The notes under the pieces: model-generated
What the model was told of the DNA's origin: nothing
What the model saw: only the letters and a program-made list of their open reading frames with translations
The model's database searches: none
Assembly: GCA_031285845.1 (NCBI GenBank)
Contig: JAITVK010000003.1
Span: forward strand, 1-46,942
Length of the DNA stretch: 46,942 nt
Direction: 5' to 3'
Source: Propionibacteriaceae bacterium
Lineage (GTDB): Bacteria; Actinomycetota; Actinomycetes; Propionibacteriales; Propionibacteriaceae
Made by a program: the position numbers and the translations under genes
Shown: positions 16,633 to 25,509 of the stretch, piece by piece
Numbering within the stretch: position 1 is the stretch's first letter
Layout: every line of letters begins with the position of its first letter

Positions 16633-17556
16633 CTAGACGAACAGCAGGTACGCCACATTGCGGGAAAAACCGGTCTTGTGGACTCCGAGACGGACCACCG
16701 ACCAGACTCGTCCTAGCTTGGAGCGGGTCGGAATCTGGCAGTACGAGCGTAGGAACGTCGTCTGGGTGGGATTGAGACGGTCAGCGAACAGTCGCAGGAA
16801 GTCCTCGGCCTGCGGGTAGGTCTTGGCGATGTCGGCCCTGACGCCGTCAGGATGCAGGAAACGGTTCAGCTTGTAGCTGAGTCGGCGCATGTCGGTCACG
16901 CCCACCTGGTTCGCCGTGTGCTGGCGGTAGAGGATCGTACAGGCCTCCAGGTGATCTATCTGGCCGAAGGCGGCAGCGATCAGCGAGATCCACCAATCGT
17001 GCATGACCGCGTGGGGCGGGTCGGTGACGATCAGATCAGCCAAGGCTCGGTTGTAGATGATGGTGCATCCGGTGGCGGTGTTCTGGATGATCTGGTCACG
17101 CAGTGTCGTACGGTCGTAATCGGCGAACGTGTTGGTTCTGAAAGATCCGCCCAACGGGGTCAGCGCCTCGTCGACGACGGTCAGATCGGTGTGGACCAGA
17201 CAGGGGGTGCCGGGCGCCAACTGGGCCTCCAGGTCGGTGATCTTGGCGAGGGATTGCTCGATCTTGTCCGACAGCCACACGTCGTCTTGATCGCAGAGCA
17301 TCACGTAGTCGTCGCGCTCGCGGATCATCATCGACATGAAGTTGTGGCGCGCGCCGCGCTCAGCCTCGCTAGTCGTCCACTTGATCAGATCCGGATGGCT
17401 GCATTGATAGTCGTTCAGGATCTGACCGGTGGCGTCGGTCGAGTGGTCGTCTTGGATCACGATCCGATCAGGCAGGCGGGTTTGATTGAGCAAGGACTCC
17501 AGTTGCTCGACCAAGTATGTCTGACCGTTGAAGGTGGCCAGCAGGACGGTGATCAT
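16633..17556 (-). CDS. Glycosyltransferase, family 2 (rhamnosyltransferase-like)
   Basis: 307 residues from the ATG at 17556, which overlaps the stop of the ABC ATPase gene (ATGA). The longer open frame to 17892 runs through the ATPase gene and is a shadow. ITVLLATFNGQTYLVEQLESLLNQT, IQDDHSTDAT, MLCDQDDVWLSDKIEQ and AVMHDWWISL match the same HDWW subgroup as the protein at 14776. Most members are rhamnosyltransferases acting on lipid-linked acceptors. It is coupled to wzt, so it is likely to act on the chain exported by that transporter. A 98-nt gap without a gene separates it from the next GT. Confidence 0.88.
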   Translation of the reverse strand: MITVLLATFNGQTYLVEQLESLLNQTRLPDRIVIQDDHSTDATGQILNDYQCSHPDLIKWTTSEAERGARHNFMSMMIRERDDYVMLCDQDDVWLSDKIEQSLAKITDLEAQLAPGTPCLVHTDLTVVDEALTPLGGSFRTNTFADYDRTTLRDQIIQNTATGCTIIYNRALADLIVTDPPHAVMHDWWISLIAAAFGQIDHLEACTILYRQHTANQVGVTDMRRLSYKLNRFLHPDGVRADIAKTYPQAEDFLRLFADRLNPTQTTFLRSYCQIPTRSKLGRVWSVVRLGVHKTGFSRNVAYLLFV

Positions 17557-18761
17557 GCCGGGTCTTGGAAACTGATCTCTGGCTCGGTGTAGACCGGGCC
17601 GAGCACATGTTGGGGTCCGCGCACGGCGAAGGTTCCGGCGTGGTTCATCTGATCGAGGACGCGGTCTTGGTCGTCCCGCACCGTCAAACGGATCGAATAG
17701 TCGCCCTCGCCGAGCATCAGCTTGGGCAAGGTGATCACGAACTTGACCAGCCCCTCGGTGGCCGGCATCGTCCACCCCAAGGTCTCGCGGGTGTCGGCTT
17801 CGACGAACGTCGTCCCGAGGAAGTTCTCGACACTGACTTTGAGCGCCCAATCGGGCACCTTCTCGGTGAAGGACACTTCGAGGTGGAAACACAGATCCGA
17901 TCCCGGTGTCATCACGACCTGGAAGTCGGAGTGATGGTACGACGTCGGCGACGACAGGTAGATTCGTTCGATCCGGGCTTCCCAGGGCGACACCGTGGTG
18001 GTGTCGGTGGCTTTGGAGGCGTCGATCGACTGTTGGTAGTCCCGACGCAGACGACCCAAGGCGACGATCGGGGTGGAGTCTTCGACGATCTTGCCGTGTT
18101 CGAGAACCACCGCCCGGTCACAGATGTCGGCGACTTGTCCGGCCGAGTGCGACACGAAGATGATGGTACGGCCCTCGGCCTGGAATTGGCGGATCTTGTC
18201 GATGCACTTGGCCTGGAACGGCTCGTCGCCCACAGCCAGCACTTCGTCGACCAACAAGACGTCGGGGTCGACATGGACGGCGACAGCGAACGCCAGCCGA
18301 ACGTACATCCCGGAAGAGTAGAACTTGACCTGGGTGTCGATGAAGTCCCGGATGCCCGAGAATTCGACGATCTGATCGAAATAACCTTCGGCTTCCAATC
18401 GGGTCAGTCCGAGCACGGAGGCGTTGAGGAAGATGTTCTCCCGCCCCGTCAGATCGGGATGGAACCCAGCGCCGAGCTCCAACAAGGCGGCGATCCGACC
18501 GCGGGTCATCACCCGGCCGGAGTCGGGGGCCAAGATGCCGCCGATGACTTTGAGCAGAGTGGATTTGCCTGACCCGTTGGGGCCGACCAAGCCGACCGAC
18601 TCCCCGACGTTGATCGTCAGATCGATGTCGTTCAAGGCGGTGAACGACTCGTCGTGAAGGCGACCGCCTTTGGCGGAGACGAACCGATCCTTGAGCGACT
18701 TTTGTTTGCGGATGGTGAACGTCTTGTTGAGATGCTCAGCTTTGACGACTTCGACGGCCAT
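17553..18761 (-). CDS. wzt: ABC transporter ATP-binding protein for polysaccharide export (Wzt type)
   Basis: 402 residues. The ATPase domain covers about 1-250: Walker A GPNGSGKST (60-68), ELGAGFHPDLTGRENI, signature YSSGMYVRLAFA (near 168), Walker B VLLVDEVLAVGD (near 189) and the switch IFVSHS. The ELGAGFHPDLTGREN and YSSGM segments are hallmarks of the polysaccharide/teichoic-acid exporter group (Wzt, TagH, RfbB). The C-terminal 140 residues form a separate beta-rich domain like the Wzt glycan-binding domain, which in O-antigen systems recognises the finished chain end. It pairs with the permease directly upstream (no gap) and couples to the next GT gene. Confidence 0.93.
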   Translation of the reverse strand: MAVEVVKAEHLNKTFTIRKQKSLKDRFVSAKGGRLHDESFTALNDIDLTINVGESVGLVGPNGSGKSTLLKVIGGILAPDSGRVMTRGRIAALLELGAGFHPDLTGRENIFLNASVLGLTRLEAEGYFDQIVEFSGIRDFIDTQVKFYSSGMYVRLAFAVAVHVDPDVLLVDEVLAVGDEPFQAKCIDKIRQFQAEGRTIIFVSHSAGQVADICDRAVVLEHGKIVEDSTPIVALGRLRRDYQQSIDASKATDTTTVSPWEARIERIYLSSPTSYHHSDFQVVMTPGSDLCFHLEVSFTEKVPDWALKVSVENFLGTTFVEADTRETLGWTMPATEGLVKFVITLPKLMLGEGDYSIRLTVRDDQDRVLDQMNHAGTFAVRGPQHVLGPVYTEPEISFQDPA

Positions 18762-19661
18762 TCAGATCTCCTGCGCAAAATCACGTTGCAGACGCGCGAA
18801 GACGCGCGAGGCGATGAAAAGAACCACGAATCCGACGGCCAAAGCGATCAGCATCCGGTGGTCGAGGTGTTCGGGCCATGGATAGTCGACTTTCTCGGTC
18901 TTCCACCACACGAACTGAGTGCCCATGATCGCCAAAGTGATCGGGTTGGCTAGATAGATGTCTTGCACGATGGCGTTCATGTGTCCGGCGGCGAGCGACC
19001 ACGGATAGATGATCGGCGAGGCGTAGAACCCGATCATCAGTGCGACCTCGGTCAGATACTGCACGTCGCGCAGGTACACATTGGCCGCCGACAACAGCAG
19101 CGCGAAGGCTGTGCCCCACACCAAGACGATGGCGATGGCCAACGGGAAGTGGAGGAAGTTGACCGAGGTGTTGATCCCCGAGGTGGCCAGGACGAAAACG
19201 ACCAAGATGACCAGTTGGATGAAGAAGTTGAACAGCGCCACGCCGATGCTGGTCAGCGGCAGAATCTCACGCGGCAGGCGAGTCTTCTTGATGATGCCCG
19301 AGTTGGCGACGATCGACGCGGTGCCACCGGCGACCGACTCCTGGAACAGCGACCACACGGCCAAACCACAGTAGATGTACACCGCGAAATGATCGATGCC
19401 CCGGTCCGCGCCGAGCACCCGGCCCATGACCATGTAGTAAATCACCAGCATGACGATCGGGCGGACCAAACTCCAGACCAGCCCCAACACGGAGTCCTTG
19501 TATTTGGCCTTGATCTCACGCCGGATCAGCAGATCGAGCAGTTCACGCCTGGCCCAGATGTCTTTCAGTGTCCCCAAGGTGCCTCTGACCAGGCCTTCAT
19601 GGACGAAGACGTCAGTCAGGGGGAGCTTCTCCAGGGCTTGCTCGCGCTCGGAGGTGTTCAC
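18762..19661 (-). CDS. wzm: ABC-2 type polysaccharide export permease (Wzm type)
   Basis: 299 residues from a GTG at 19661, favoured because an internal promoter (-10 at 19708-19703) would leave a 30-40 nt leader with AAGGCGG before it; a GTG at 19691 is the alternative. RRELLDLLIRREIKAKYKDSVLG is the amphipathic N-terminal segment of Wzm/TagG permeases. About six membrane helices follow, with NSGIIKKTRLPREILPL (the loop contacting the ATPase) between them. With the adjacent ATPase it should export an undecaprenyl-linked glycan. It begins immediately before wzt. Confidence 0.92.
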   Translation of the reverse strand: MNTSEREQALEKLPLTDVFVHEGLVRGTLGTLKDIWARRELLDLLIRREIKAKYKDSVLGLVWSLVRPIVMLVIYYMVMGRVLGADRGIDHFAVYIYCGLAVWSLFQESVAGGTASIVANSGIIKKTRLPREILPLTSIGVALFNFFIQLVILVVFVLATSGINTSVNFLHFPLAIAIVLVWGTAFALLLSAANVYLRDVQYLTEVALMIGFYASPIIYPWSLAAGHMNAIVQDIYLANPITLAIMGTQFVWWKTEKVDYPWPEHLDHRMLIALAVGFVVLFIASRVFARLQRDFAQEI

Positions 19662-19702
19662 TGTTCGCCGCCTTCTGATGCCATGGACCACAACTGTCCC
19701 AC

Positions 19703-19708
19703 AGTATA
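19703..19708 (-). promoter_or_regulatory. Candidate internal -10 box for wzm-wzt
   Basis: TATACT on the minus strand in the 120-nt gap upstream of wzm. The -35 is weak. It implies that export genes can be transcribed separately from the two long GT genes upstream. Confidence 0.4.
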
Positions 19709-19781
19709 CCCAGGCGCTTCAGTCGCCTTGAGCGCCACTGGAGCGTGGAATCCGCCACGGCGGCCACGGTGTGCTGTCATC

Positions 19782-21656
19782 TCAGGGCTGCTCCTTCGTG
19801 TCGACCGGGTCCAAGTTGATCAGGAAGCTGCCTGAACGTTTGGACAGGTTGGGGTTGAAGTACGGGTCGGCGTCGACGATGTCGCGATAGCGCTCGTAGA
19901 CCAGATCGGCTTCGCGGCGGCGTCGGGCCTCTTTCTCCGAGGTGGTGTCATAGCCTCGGGTCCGCGACTCGTAATGGTACAACTCGGCGCGGTGGGCGAA
20001 CAGGTTGTCCCGCCCCAGATCGTGAACCCGGATCGACAGGTCGACGTCCTGGTACGCCACCGCCAGCTTCGGGTCGAACCCGCCGACGGTGTCAAAGTCC
20101 GCCTTCTTCACCATGGCGCAGGCCGCAGTGACGGCGTAATAGTCCACGTTGACCTGGAGGCGTCCGAAATAGCCGAAGTCGGCACGTGGGTACATGTGGT
20201 GAGCGTGGCCGGCCACTCCACCCAATCCGAGGACGACCCCAGCGTGTTGGATCTGATCGGTGGGGTAGAACAGCTTGGCTCCGACCATGCCCACACGGTC
20301 GAACTGGGCAAAAGAGACCATCGTGGTCAGCCAGTCGGGGCTGATGACCTCGGTGTCGTTGTTGAGGAACAGCAGGTAGGTTCCACGGGCATGCTCGGCG
20401 GCGATGTTGTTGATCTTGGAGAAGTTGAACGGGATGTCGACGTCCAGTGTGGTGAAGCGATCACCAAGCGCAGCCTTGTGTTTCGCGTACAACTGCTCCA
20501 TGCGCGGATCCTCGGACTGGTTGTCGGCCACGATGATCTCGTAATTGGTGTAGGTCGTCTTGGCGAGGATCGAGGCCAGGGCCCGGCTGATGTCGTCGTA
20601 GCCGTCTCTGGTCGGGATGATGATGGAGACCAACTCGGGCCGAGTCACCTCGTAGATCACGTCGTACAACCCCCACCCGGCGCCGTGACGGACTTCGGCG
20701 GCGATGCCGCGACGGGCGACCGCCTCCTGAACCGCTTTCAGACCGGCCTCGAAGGCGTACATCTTGGTCGACTGGTCGTTGGCCGTCGAACTGGGGACCA
20801 TCCGCCAGTGATAGAGCACTTGCGGGATGTGCTTGATCCGATCCGGGGTCGTGGCCTCGGTGAAGCGCAGCACCAGGTCGTAATCCTGGGAGCCTTCGAA
20901 ACCGGGCCTGAAGCCGCCGATGGCGCTGATCAGCTCGCGTCGATACACCCCCAGATGACTGATGTAGTTGGTGCTCAACAGCAGATCGGGGGACCAGTCC
21001 GGCTTGAACGCCGGATCTGAACGCGTGGAATGCAGGTCGATCTTGTCTTCGTCGGAGTAGATCAGGTCGACATCGGGATGCCGATTGATGACCCGGGCGA
21101 CTTCGTACAACGCGTGGGGGGCCAACTCGTCGTCATTGTCCAACAAGGCGACGAACTGCCCGGTGGCGAGGTCCAAAGCCGAGTTGGTCGCAGCGCAAAT
21201 GTGTCCGTTCGTCGGGCGCAACACCACCACGATGCGCGGGTCCTGCTCGGCGTAGCCGGTCAGAATCGGGGCGATTCGAGGGTCGGTCGAGGCGTCGTCA
21301 GCCAGACACAGCTGCCAGTGGGGGTACGTTTGCGCCTGGACCGACTCCACGCAGCGGCGAAGCCACACCGGGTCGGGGTTGTAGACCGGGACGACCACGC
21401 TGATCACCGGTGTGTGATCCCAGGCGTCGATGTCGCTCGGATCCGACCGGGTCGACGCTTCGCGGGTCGAGATCCACTCGGCATAGTCGAGCGCAGCCTG
21501 GTTGTGATCGGCGGCGGCCGGCGGCGCGGGGGAGCGCAGCCGCTTCAGAGTCGCTCTGAGACCGTGGTGGCGCAGGTAACGCATGGCTCGCACGAGGTCG
21601 TGGGGTCGTACGCGGCGAGCAAAGGCGATCACTGTGGTGAGGACAGTGCCTGGCAT
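19782..21656 (-). CDS. Two-domain glycosyltransferase, family 2 (tandem GT-A)
   Basis: 624 residues with two GT2 domains. Domain 1 (about 84-330): ISVVVPVYNPDPVWLRRC, CLADDASTDPR (Asp-Asp near 120), ATNSALDLATGQFVALLDND (DND metal site 173-175) and YSDEDKID. Domain 2 (about 355-600): VSIIIPTRDGYDDISRAL, IIVADNQSED and FLNNDTEVIS (second metal site), with VGMVGAKLFYP and VAYQDVDLSI. Both domains look catalytic. Such tandem enzymes can add two different linkages or build a repeat. It starts 3 nt after the preceding GT gene. The N-terminal 80 residues are basic and may associate with the membrane. Confidence 0.9.
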   Translation of the reverse strand: MPGTVLTTVIAFARRVRPHDLVRAMRYLRHHGLRATLKRLRSPAPPAAADHNQAALDYAEWISTREASTRSDPSDIDAWDHTPVISVVVPVYNPDPVWLRRCVESVQAQTYPHWQLCLADDASTDPRIAPILTGYAEQDPRIVVVLRPTNGHICAATNSALDLATGQFVALLDNDDELAPHALYEVARVINRHPDVDLIYSDEDKIDLHSTRSDPAFKPDWSPDLLLSTNYISHLGVYRRELISAIGGFRPGFEGSQDYDLVLRFTEATTPDRIKHIPQVLYHWRMVPSSTANDQSTKMYAFEAGLKAVQEAVARRGIAAEVRHGAGWGLYDVIYEVTRPELVSIIIPTRDGYDDISRALASILAKTTYTNYEIIVADNQSEDPRMEQLYAKHKAALGDRFTTLDVDIPFNFSKINNIAAEHARGTYLLFLNNDTEVISPDWLTTMVSFAQFDRVGMVGAKLFYPTDQIQHAGVVLGLGGVAGHAHHMYPRADFGYFGRLQVNVDYYAVTAACAMVKKADFDTVGGFDPKLAVAYQDVDLSIRVHDLGRDNLFAHRAELYHYESRTRGYDTTSEKEARRRREADLVYERYRDIVDADPYFNPNLSKRSGSFLINLDPVDTKEQP

Positions 21657-21659
21657 GAG

Positions 21660-23615
21660 TCACATCCTGTTCAGGTTGATGTACGGATCCAGATCGGTCT
21701 GGTCGGGGTGCTTAGCGATCAGGCGCCGCTGCATCGCGGCGGTCACCTTGTCGGAGATCGGCGCGGTGGCGTACATCTGCGCCGTGGGGCAGAACAGCAC
21801 CTGGGTGTGGCGGGCCTGGCGAATGTCGACCGTCAGCTCCACCCCACCCGCCGGTGGCTTGGCTGACAGATCGTCGATCCATTCGATGGCGTCTTCGCGG
21901 GCGACGAGAGTGAAGTCGGTGGTCGAGGCGGCGACGTAGCGTGGCAGCCAGGTTCGGAAGTAGGTCCCGATGGTGTTCTTGTTGCGTCCACGGTCGTCGT
22001 AGACCCAGCGGGGTTTGTTGGCGTCGATCGACAGTCCCGCCACCAACACCTGGTTGTCCAGGTTCGCCACCATCCCCGTCACCACGCCGATGTCGGGCTC
22101 GGTGATCCGCGAGACCATGGTCGTCAGCCATTCGGTGTTGGTCGTACGGGCTTTGCGGATTGAGCGCAACCCCGGATTGGCCAGGAGCACGTACTGTCCG
22201 CGAGCCTGACGCACCGCTTGGCCCCAACTGCTGGCCGCGACCAACTCCACCGGCTCATAGGACTGGTGGCGCAGGTTCTTCAGCCAGGTGGTGTGTTGAT
22301 TGGCGGTCGGGTTGACGATCACCACCGACACCAAGGGGCGTTCGGTCAGCGGATAGGTGATGTGGTACGCCCCCAGATAAGTCGTGTCGATGTTGACCTC
22401 GGCGTTGACGCCGCGGCGAGCCAGAGCCTCGGTGAGAGCCTCGCGACCAGCTTCGAAGGCGTACAACTTCTTTTCCGGTTCGTTGGCCGTGCTCGTCGAC
22501 AACATCTTCCAGTGGTAGAGGATGGCTGGAATGTGATGGATGGTGTTCGCCGCCGCGGTCGCGCGCAGCACGAAATCGTAATCCTGGGCGCCATTGAACT
22601 GGGAGCGCAGTCGGCCGGTCCGTTCGAGTAGGTCGCGACGCACCACCACCAGATGGGTGATGTAGTTGTGGCCGAACAGCAGCTCACGGTTCCAGTTCGG
22701 CTTGAAAAACGGTTCGACCCGCTTGCCGGCCTCGGTCATCTTGTCTTCGTCGGAGTAGAGGAAATCGATGCCGGGGTCGGCGTTGATCGCGGCCACGTTC
22801 TCGTACAACGCGTGTGGAGCCAACTCGTCGTCGTTGTCGACGAAGGCGACGAAAGCACCACTGACCAGGTCCAAGGCTGAGTTGGTCGCCTCGGAGATGT
22901 GGCCGTTCGTCTCACGGAAGGTGACTTTGATCCTCGGGTCGGTGGCCATCGCCGCCAGCAGCATCGGTCTCACGTGCGGCTCAGTCGAGGCGTCGTCGGC
23001 TAGACACAATTCCCAGTTGGTGTAGTACTGGTTCTTGATCGAGGTCAAGAAGGCTTGGAAATAGCGTTCCTCGACGTTGTAGACCGGTGTGACGATCGAG
23101 ATCAGTGGCTTGTTCGCGAACGACGTGATCGTCCGTTCCACCGCTTCGAGGTCGTAGGCCTCATGTTTCTTGATCCACGCGGGGTAGGTTCCCGTCTTGA
23201 GTAGTCGGCGCACGACTTGGCGAGCCACCGACTTCACGCCACCGGATCGGGCCAGGTTCCACGCCGTCGCCACCTTGCCGATCAGTTTGTGGCCTCCCGG
23301 GCGCTGGTTGACTTTGACGGTGACGACCGGATCGGTGGTGTCTGCGGGGCGCACCTGGATGGCGAGGTTCGATCCGATCGTGGCGTGGTCGACCCGGATC
23401 GACAAGCCGTACTGCACGCCGGAGCGCAGGCTGTGGACGGCGTTGACGTCGTTGCGGGTCGTCGCATGCCAGCTGACTGGCTCCGCGTTGACGCTGACGA
23501 CCTCAAGCGGCTTTTTCGTCGTCGGATCGAAACCCCAGCCGGTGAGGATGACGGCGTCGTCGCCCTCGGCGGGCTCGATGGACTCCACATGCAACCGGAT
23601 CGAATCGTGGTTCAT
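21660..23615 (-). CDS. Glycosyltransferase, family 2, with an extra N-terminal domain and a degenerate second GT domain
   Basis: 651 residues from ATG 23615 (GTGAGG at 6 nt); an ATG two codons earlier is also possible. Residues 1-110 are a beta-rich domain I do not recognise (DDAVILTGWGFDPTTKKPLEVV). Domain 170-400 is a normal GT2: ISIVTPVYNVEERYFQAFL, CLADDAST, VDNDDEL (metal site near 260) and FLYSDEDKM. Domain 410-651 aligns with domain 2 of the neighbouring 624-residue enzyme (shared TEWLTTMVS and IGVVTGM). However, LLANPGLRS replaces the FLNNDTE metal motif, so this half is probably inactive and may serve in binding. It is the first gene of the minus-strand operon. Confidence 0.87.
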   Translation of the reverse strand: MNHDSIRLHVESIEPAEGDDAVILTGWGFDPTTKKPLEVVSVNAEPVSWHATTRNDVNAVHSLRSGVQYGLSIRVDHATIGSNLAIQVRPADTTDPVVTVKVNQRPGGHKLIGKVATAWNLARSGGVKSVARQVVRRLLKTGTYPAWIKKHEAYDLEAVERTITSFANKPLISIVTPVYNVEERYFQAFLTSIKNQYYTNWELCLADDASTEPHVRPMLLAAMATDPRIKVTFRETNGHISEATNSALDLVSGAFVAFVDNDDELAPHALYENVAAINADPGIDFLYSDEDKMTEAGKRVEPFFKPNWNRELLFGHNYITHLVVVRRDLLERTGRLRSQFNGAQDYDFVLRATAAANTIHHIPAILYHWKMLSTSTANEPEKKLYAFEAGREALTEALARRGVNAEVNIDTTYLGAYHITYPLTERPLVSVVIVNPTANQHTTWLKNLRHQSYEPVELVAASSWGQAVRQARGQYVLLANPGLRSIRKARTTNTEWLTTMVSRITEPDIGVVTGMVANLDNQVLVAGLSIDANKPRWVYDDRGRNKNTIGTYFRTWLPRYVAASTTDFTLVAREDAIEWIDDLSAKPPAGGVELTVDIRQARHTQVLFCPTAQMYATAPISDKVTAAMQRRLIAKHPDQTDLDPYINLNRM

Positions 23616-23714
23616 CGTCATCCTCACATCCACGCCGCAGTCGGCGAACCGGCGGCGGTTCTTGGTTTTGTGAGGTCAATGTGCTTGACTCGTGCGCAGA
23701 AATTCACCCGTCTG

Positions 23715-23720
23715 ACTATA
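23715..23720 (-). promoter_or_regulatory. Candidate -10 box of the glycosyltransferase/export operon
   Basis: TATAGT on the minus strand, about 100 nt before the first GT gene. The leader between them contains a GC stem (CGCCGC / GCGGCG) near the ribosome site. No good -35 is visible. Confidence 0.4.
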
Positions 23721-23795
23721 GTGGACGACGATGTGCGCTGGCGCGGTGACAGTGGCGCGTCGAGCGTGTCCGAAGTGAACTGTTGGTCGTCGACG

Positions 23796-23801
23796 TAGAA
23801 T
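23796..23801 (+). promoter_or_regulatory. Candidate -10 box for the DUF2142 gene
   Basis: TAGAAT on the plus strand, about 53 nt before the ATG, divergent from the GT operon. The -35 is unclear. Confidence 0.3.
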
Positions 23802-23854
23802 GAACCACGTTGTGAGATGCCAGAAGCAGCAGAAGTACGAGAAGATGGGATGCC

Positions 23855-25444
23855 ATGAAAGAATCGTCGACGACCCCCACGTCGATCCTGGGACGGTTGA
23901 GATGGAACTGGGTCAGTGTGGTCGCAGTGGTCTTGGTCGTGCTTGGTGGGGCGGCCACAGCCTACGGATGGGCGGTGGCTTCGCCAAGCGGGGCCTCGCC
24001 CGACGACGACTTTCATATGGCGAGCATCTGGTGTCCGACCCCGGTGGACCAAGCCTGCCAGTTGGACAAGGACGAGAATGGCCAAACTGTGGTGGTCGTC
24101 CCTAAAGAGGTCGCCGCCTCGGCGGGCTGCTTCGCTTTTGACCCCAACAAGTCGGCCGGTTGTGTGTTGGAGATGGCCGGTGAGACTGGAGCGACCACAC
24201 GTTTCGACACCGGTTTGTACCCTGGCGGCTACTACGACATCATGCACATCTTCTCCAGCGACCATGTTTATTCGTCGGTGGTGTCGATCCGGCTGATCAA
24301 TGCCGGATTGGCCGTCGGTTTGTTGGGCGCGGCCGCCCTGCTTGGCTCCAAGGCGAATCGCCGCCTGATGATCTACTCGATCCTGCCGGTGTCAGTTCCG
24401 TTCATGGTCTACCTGGTGGCCTCGGTCAATCCGAGCAGCTGGGCCATCACTGGTGTGGCGGTCGCCTGGTTCGCGACCTGCTCGGCGGTGTTGGCCAAGG
24501 TTCGGTGGCGGTTGATCGCCTCGGGAGTGTTGGCCGGTGTTGGCGCTGCGATGGCCGCGGTCGCCAGAGCGGACGCCGGAGCGTACATCGTCTTGATTTC
24601 TCTGGCCAGCGTGGTCCTGCTGTTCAACCACTATCGCCAGCACCGCTGGCGTTTCGTGATTCCGGTTGCCACCGCGGTGATTGGTTTCATCGGCTTCTGG
24701 TCGGCCCGCCAGAACGGTTCGCTGGGCTCGGGCATGGACGGCAAAGGCCATATCGGCGACATCGGTCTGCTGATGTACAACCTGATGAACATCGAGAAGA
24801 TGTACGTCGACTACTCCGGCTTGTGGTTCGGCCTGAACTGGATCGACACCCCGATGCCGTCGATCGTGTCGATCTCGGTGCTGGCGGCCTCGCTGGGCGT
24901 GTTGTTCGTCGGGCTGAGGCGCTTTGGCGTCAACAAAGGATTGGCCTTCGGCGGTGTGTTGTTCGTCTACGTCGTGCTGCCGCTGTGGATCCTCCAGATG
25001 GGCGGGACCAGAGTCGGTGGCGAAGTCCAACCCCGCTACATCCTGCCCCTGGTCGCGATTCTGTGGTGTTTGGCGTTGTGGTGGGGCAAGCGCGGTGGAG
25101 CGCCGCGGTTATCGTTGCCTCAGACGATTCTGGTGTACGTGTGTGTGGTGGTGGCCCATGCCGTGGCCTTGCACACTCAGATCCGGCGTTTCGTGACGGG
25201 GACGGATGTGGCGGCGTTCAACCTGGACTATCAGGTCGAGTGGTGGCACGCCGGTCCGATGCCGATGGCGACCTGGATCCTCGCCAGCCTGGGCTTCGCC
25301 GCCTTCGCCGCGATCATCTTCGTTGTGCGTCGCTCGCAGTACGACGCGCCGACCGAGTTGGACGAGGTCGACAACCTGGACTTGCCCCAGGATCTCGACT
25401 CGTCGGCCGCTGTTGGTCGGCGAGCGATGCCCGCAGCCGCCTGA
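23855..25444 (+). CDS. DUF2142 family integral membrane protein
   Basis: 529 residues with roughly ten membrane helices. After the first helix, SPDDDFHMASIWCP carries the conserved acidic motif in the first extracellular loop that DUF2142 shares with GT-C type glycosyltransferases. A Cys-containing loop (four Cys between 60 and 130) follows. RYILPLVAI near the C-terminus is also typical of the family. The function of DUF2142 is not established; many lie in surface-polysaccharide loci and are thought to use polyprenol-linked sugars. The DPM1-like enzyme at 13952 could supply such a donor (inference). The gene is divergent from the GT operon. Confidence 0.85.
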   Translation: MKESSTTPTSILGRLRWNWVSVVAVVLVVLGGAATAYGWAVASPSGASPDDDFHMASIWCPTPVDQACQLDKDENGQTVVVVPKEVAASAGCFAFDPNKSAGCVLEMAGETGATTRFDTGLYPGGYYDIMHIFSSDHVYSSVVSIRLINAGLAVGLLGAAALLGSKANRRLMIYSILPVSVPFMVYLVASVNPSSWAITGVAVAWFATCSAVLAKVRWRLIASGVLAGVGAAMAAVARADAGAYIVLISLASVVLLFNHYRQHRWRFVIPVATAVIGFIGFWSARQNGSLGSGMDGKGHIGDIGLLMYNLMNIEKMYVDYSGLWFGLNWIDTPMPSIVSISVLAASLGVLFVGLRRFGVNKGLAFGGVLFVYVVLPLWILQMGGTRVGGEVQPRYILPLVAILWCLALWWGKRGGAPRLSLPQTILVYVCVVVAHAVALHTQIRRFVTGTDVAAFNLDYQVEWWHAGPMPMATWILASLGFAAFAAIIFVVRRSQYDAPTELDEVDNLDLPQDLDSSAAVGRRAMPAAA

Positions 25445-25478
25445 GGGTTTCGGTGGTCGGCTCGTCGATGATCACCGT

Positions 25479-25509
25479 CGCCTGAGTGGCTCGGTGGTCG
25501 ACTCAGGCG
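25479..25509. terminator. Hairpin between convergent DUF2142 and galE genes
   Basis: A perfect 9-bp stem (CGCCTGAGT / ACTCAGGCG) with a 13-nt loop overlaps the galE stop codon. No T run follows on either strand, so a bidirectional terminator role is only plausible. Confidence 0.4.

Noticed and set aside
17557-17892. N-terminal extension of the GT gene at 16633
   Set aside because: It lies wholly inside the wzt gene in another frame and has no GT similarity; the ATG at 17556 starts at the GT2 motif.
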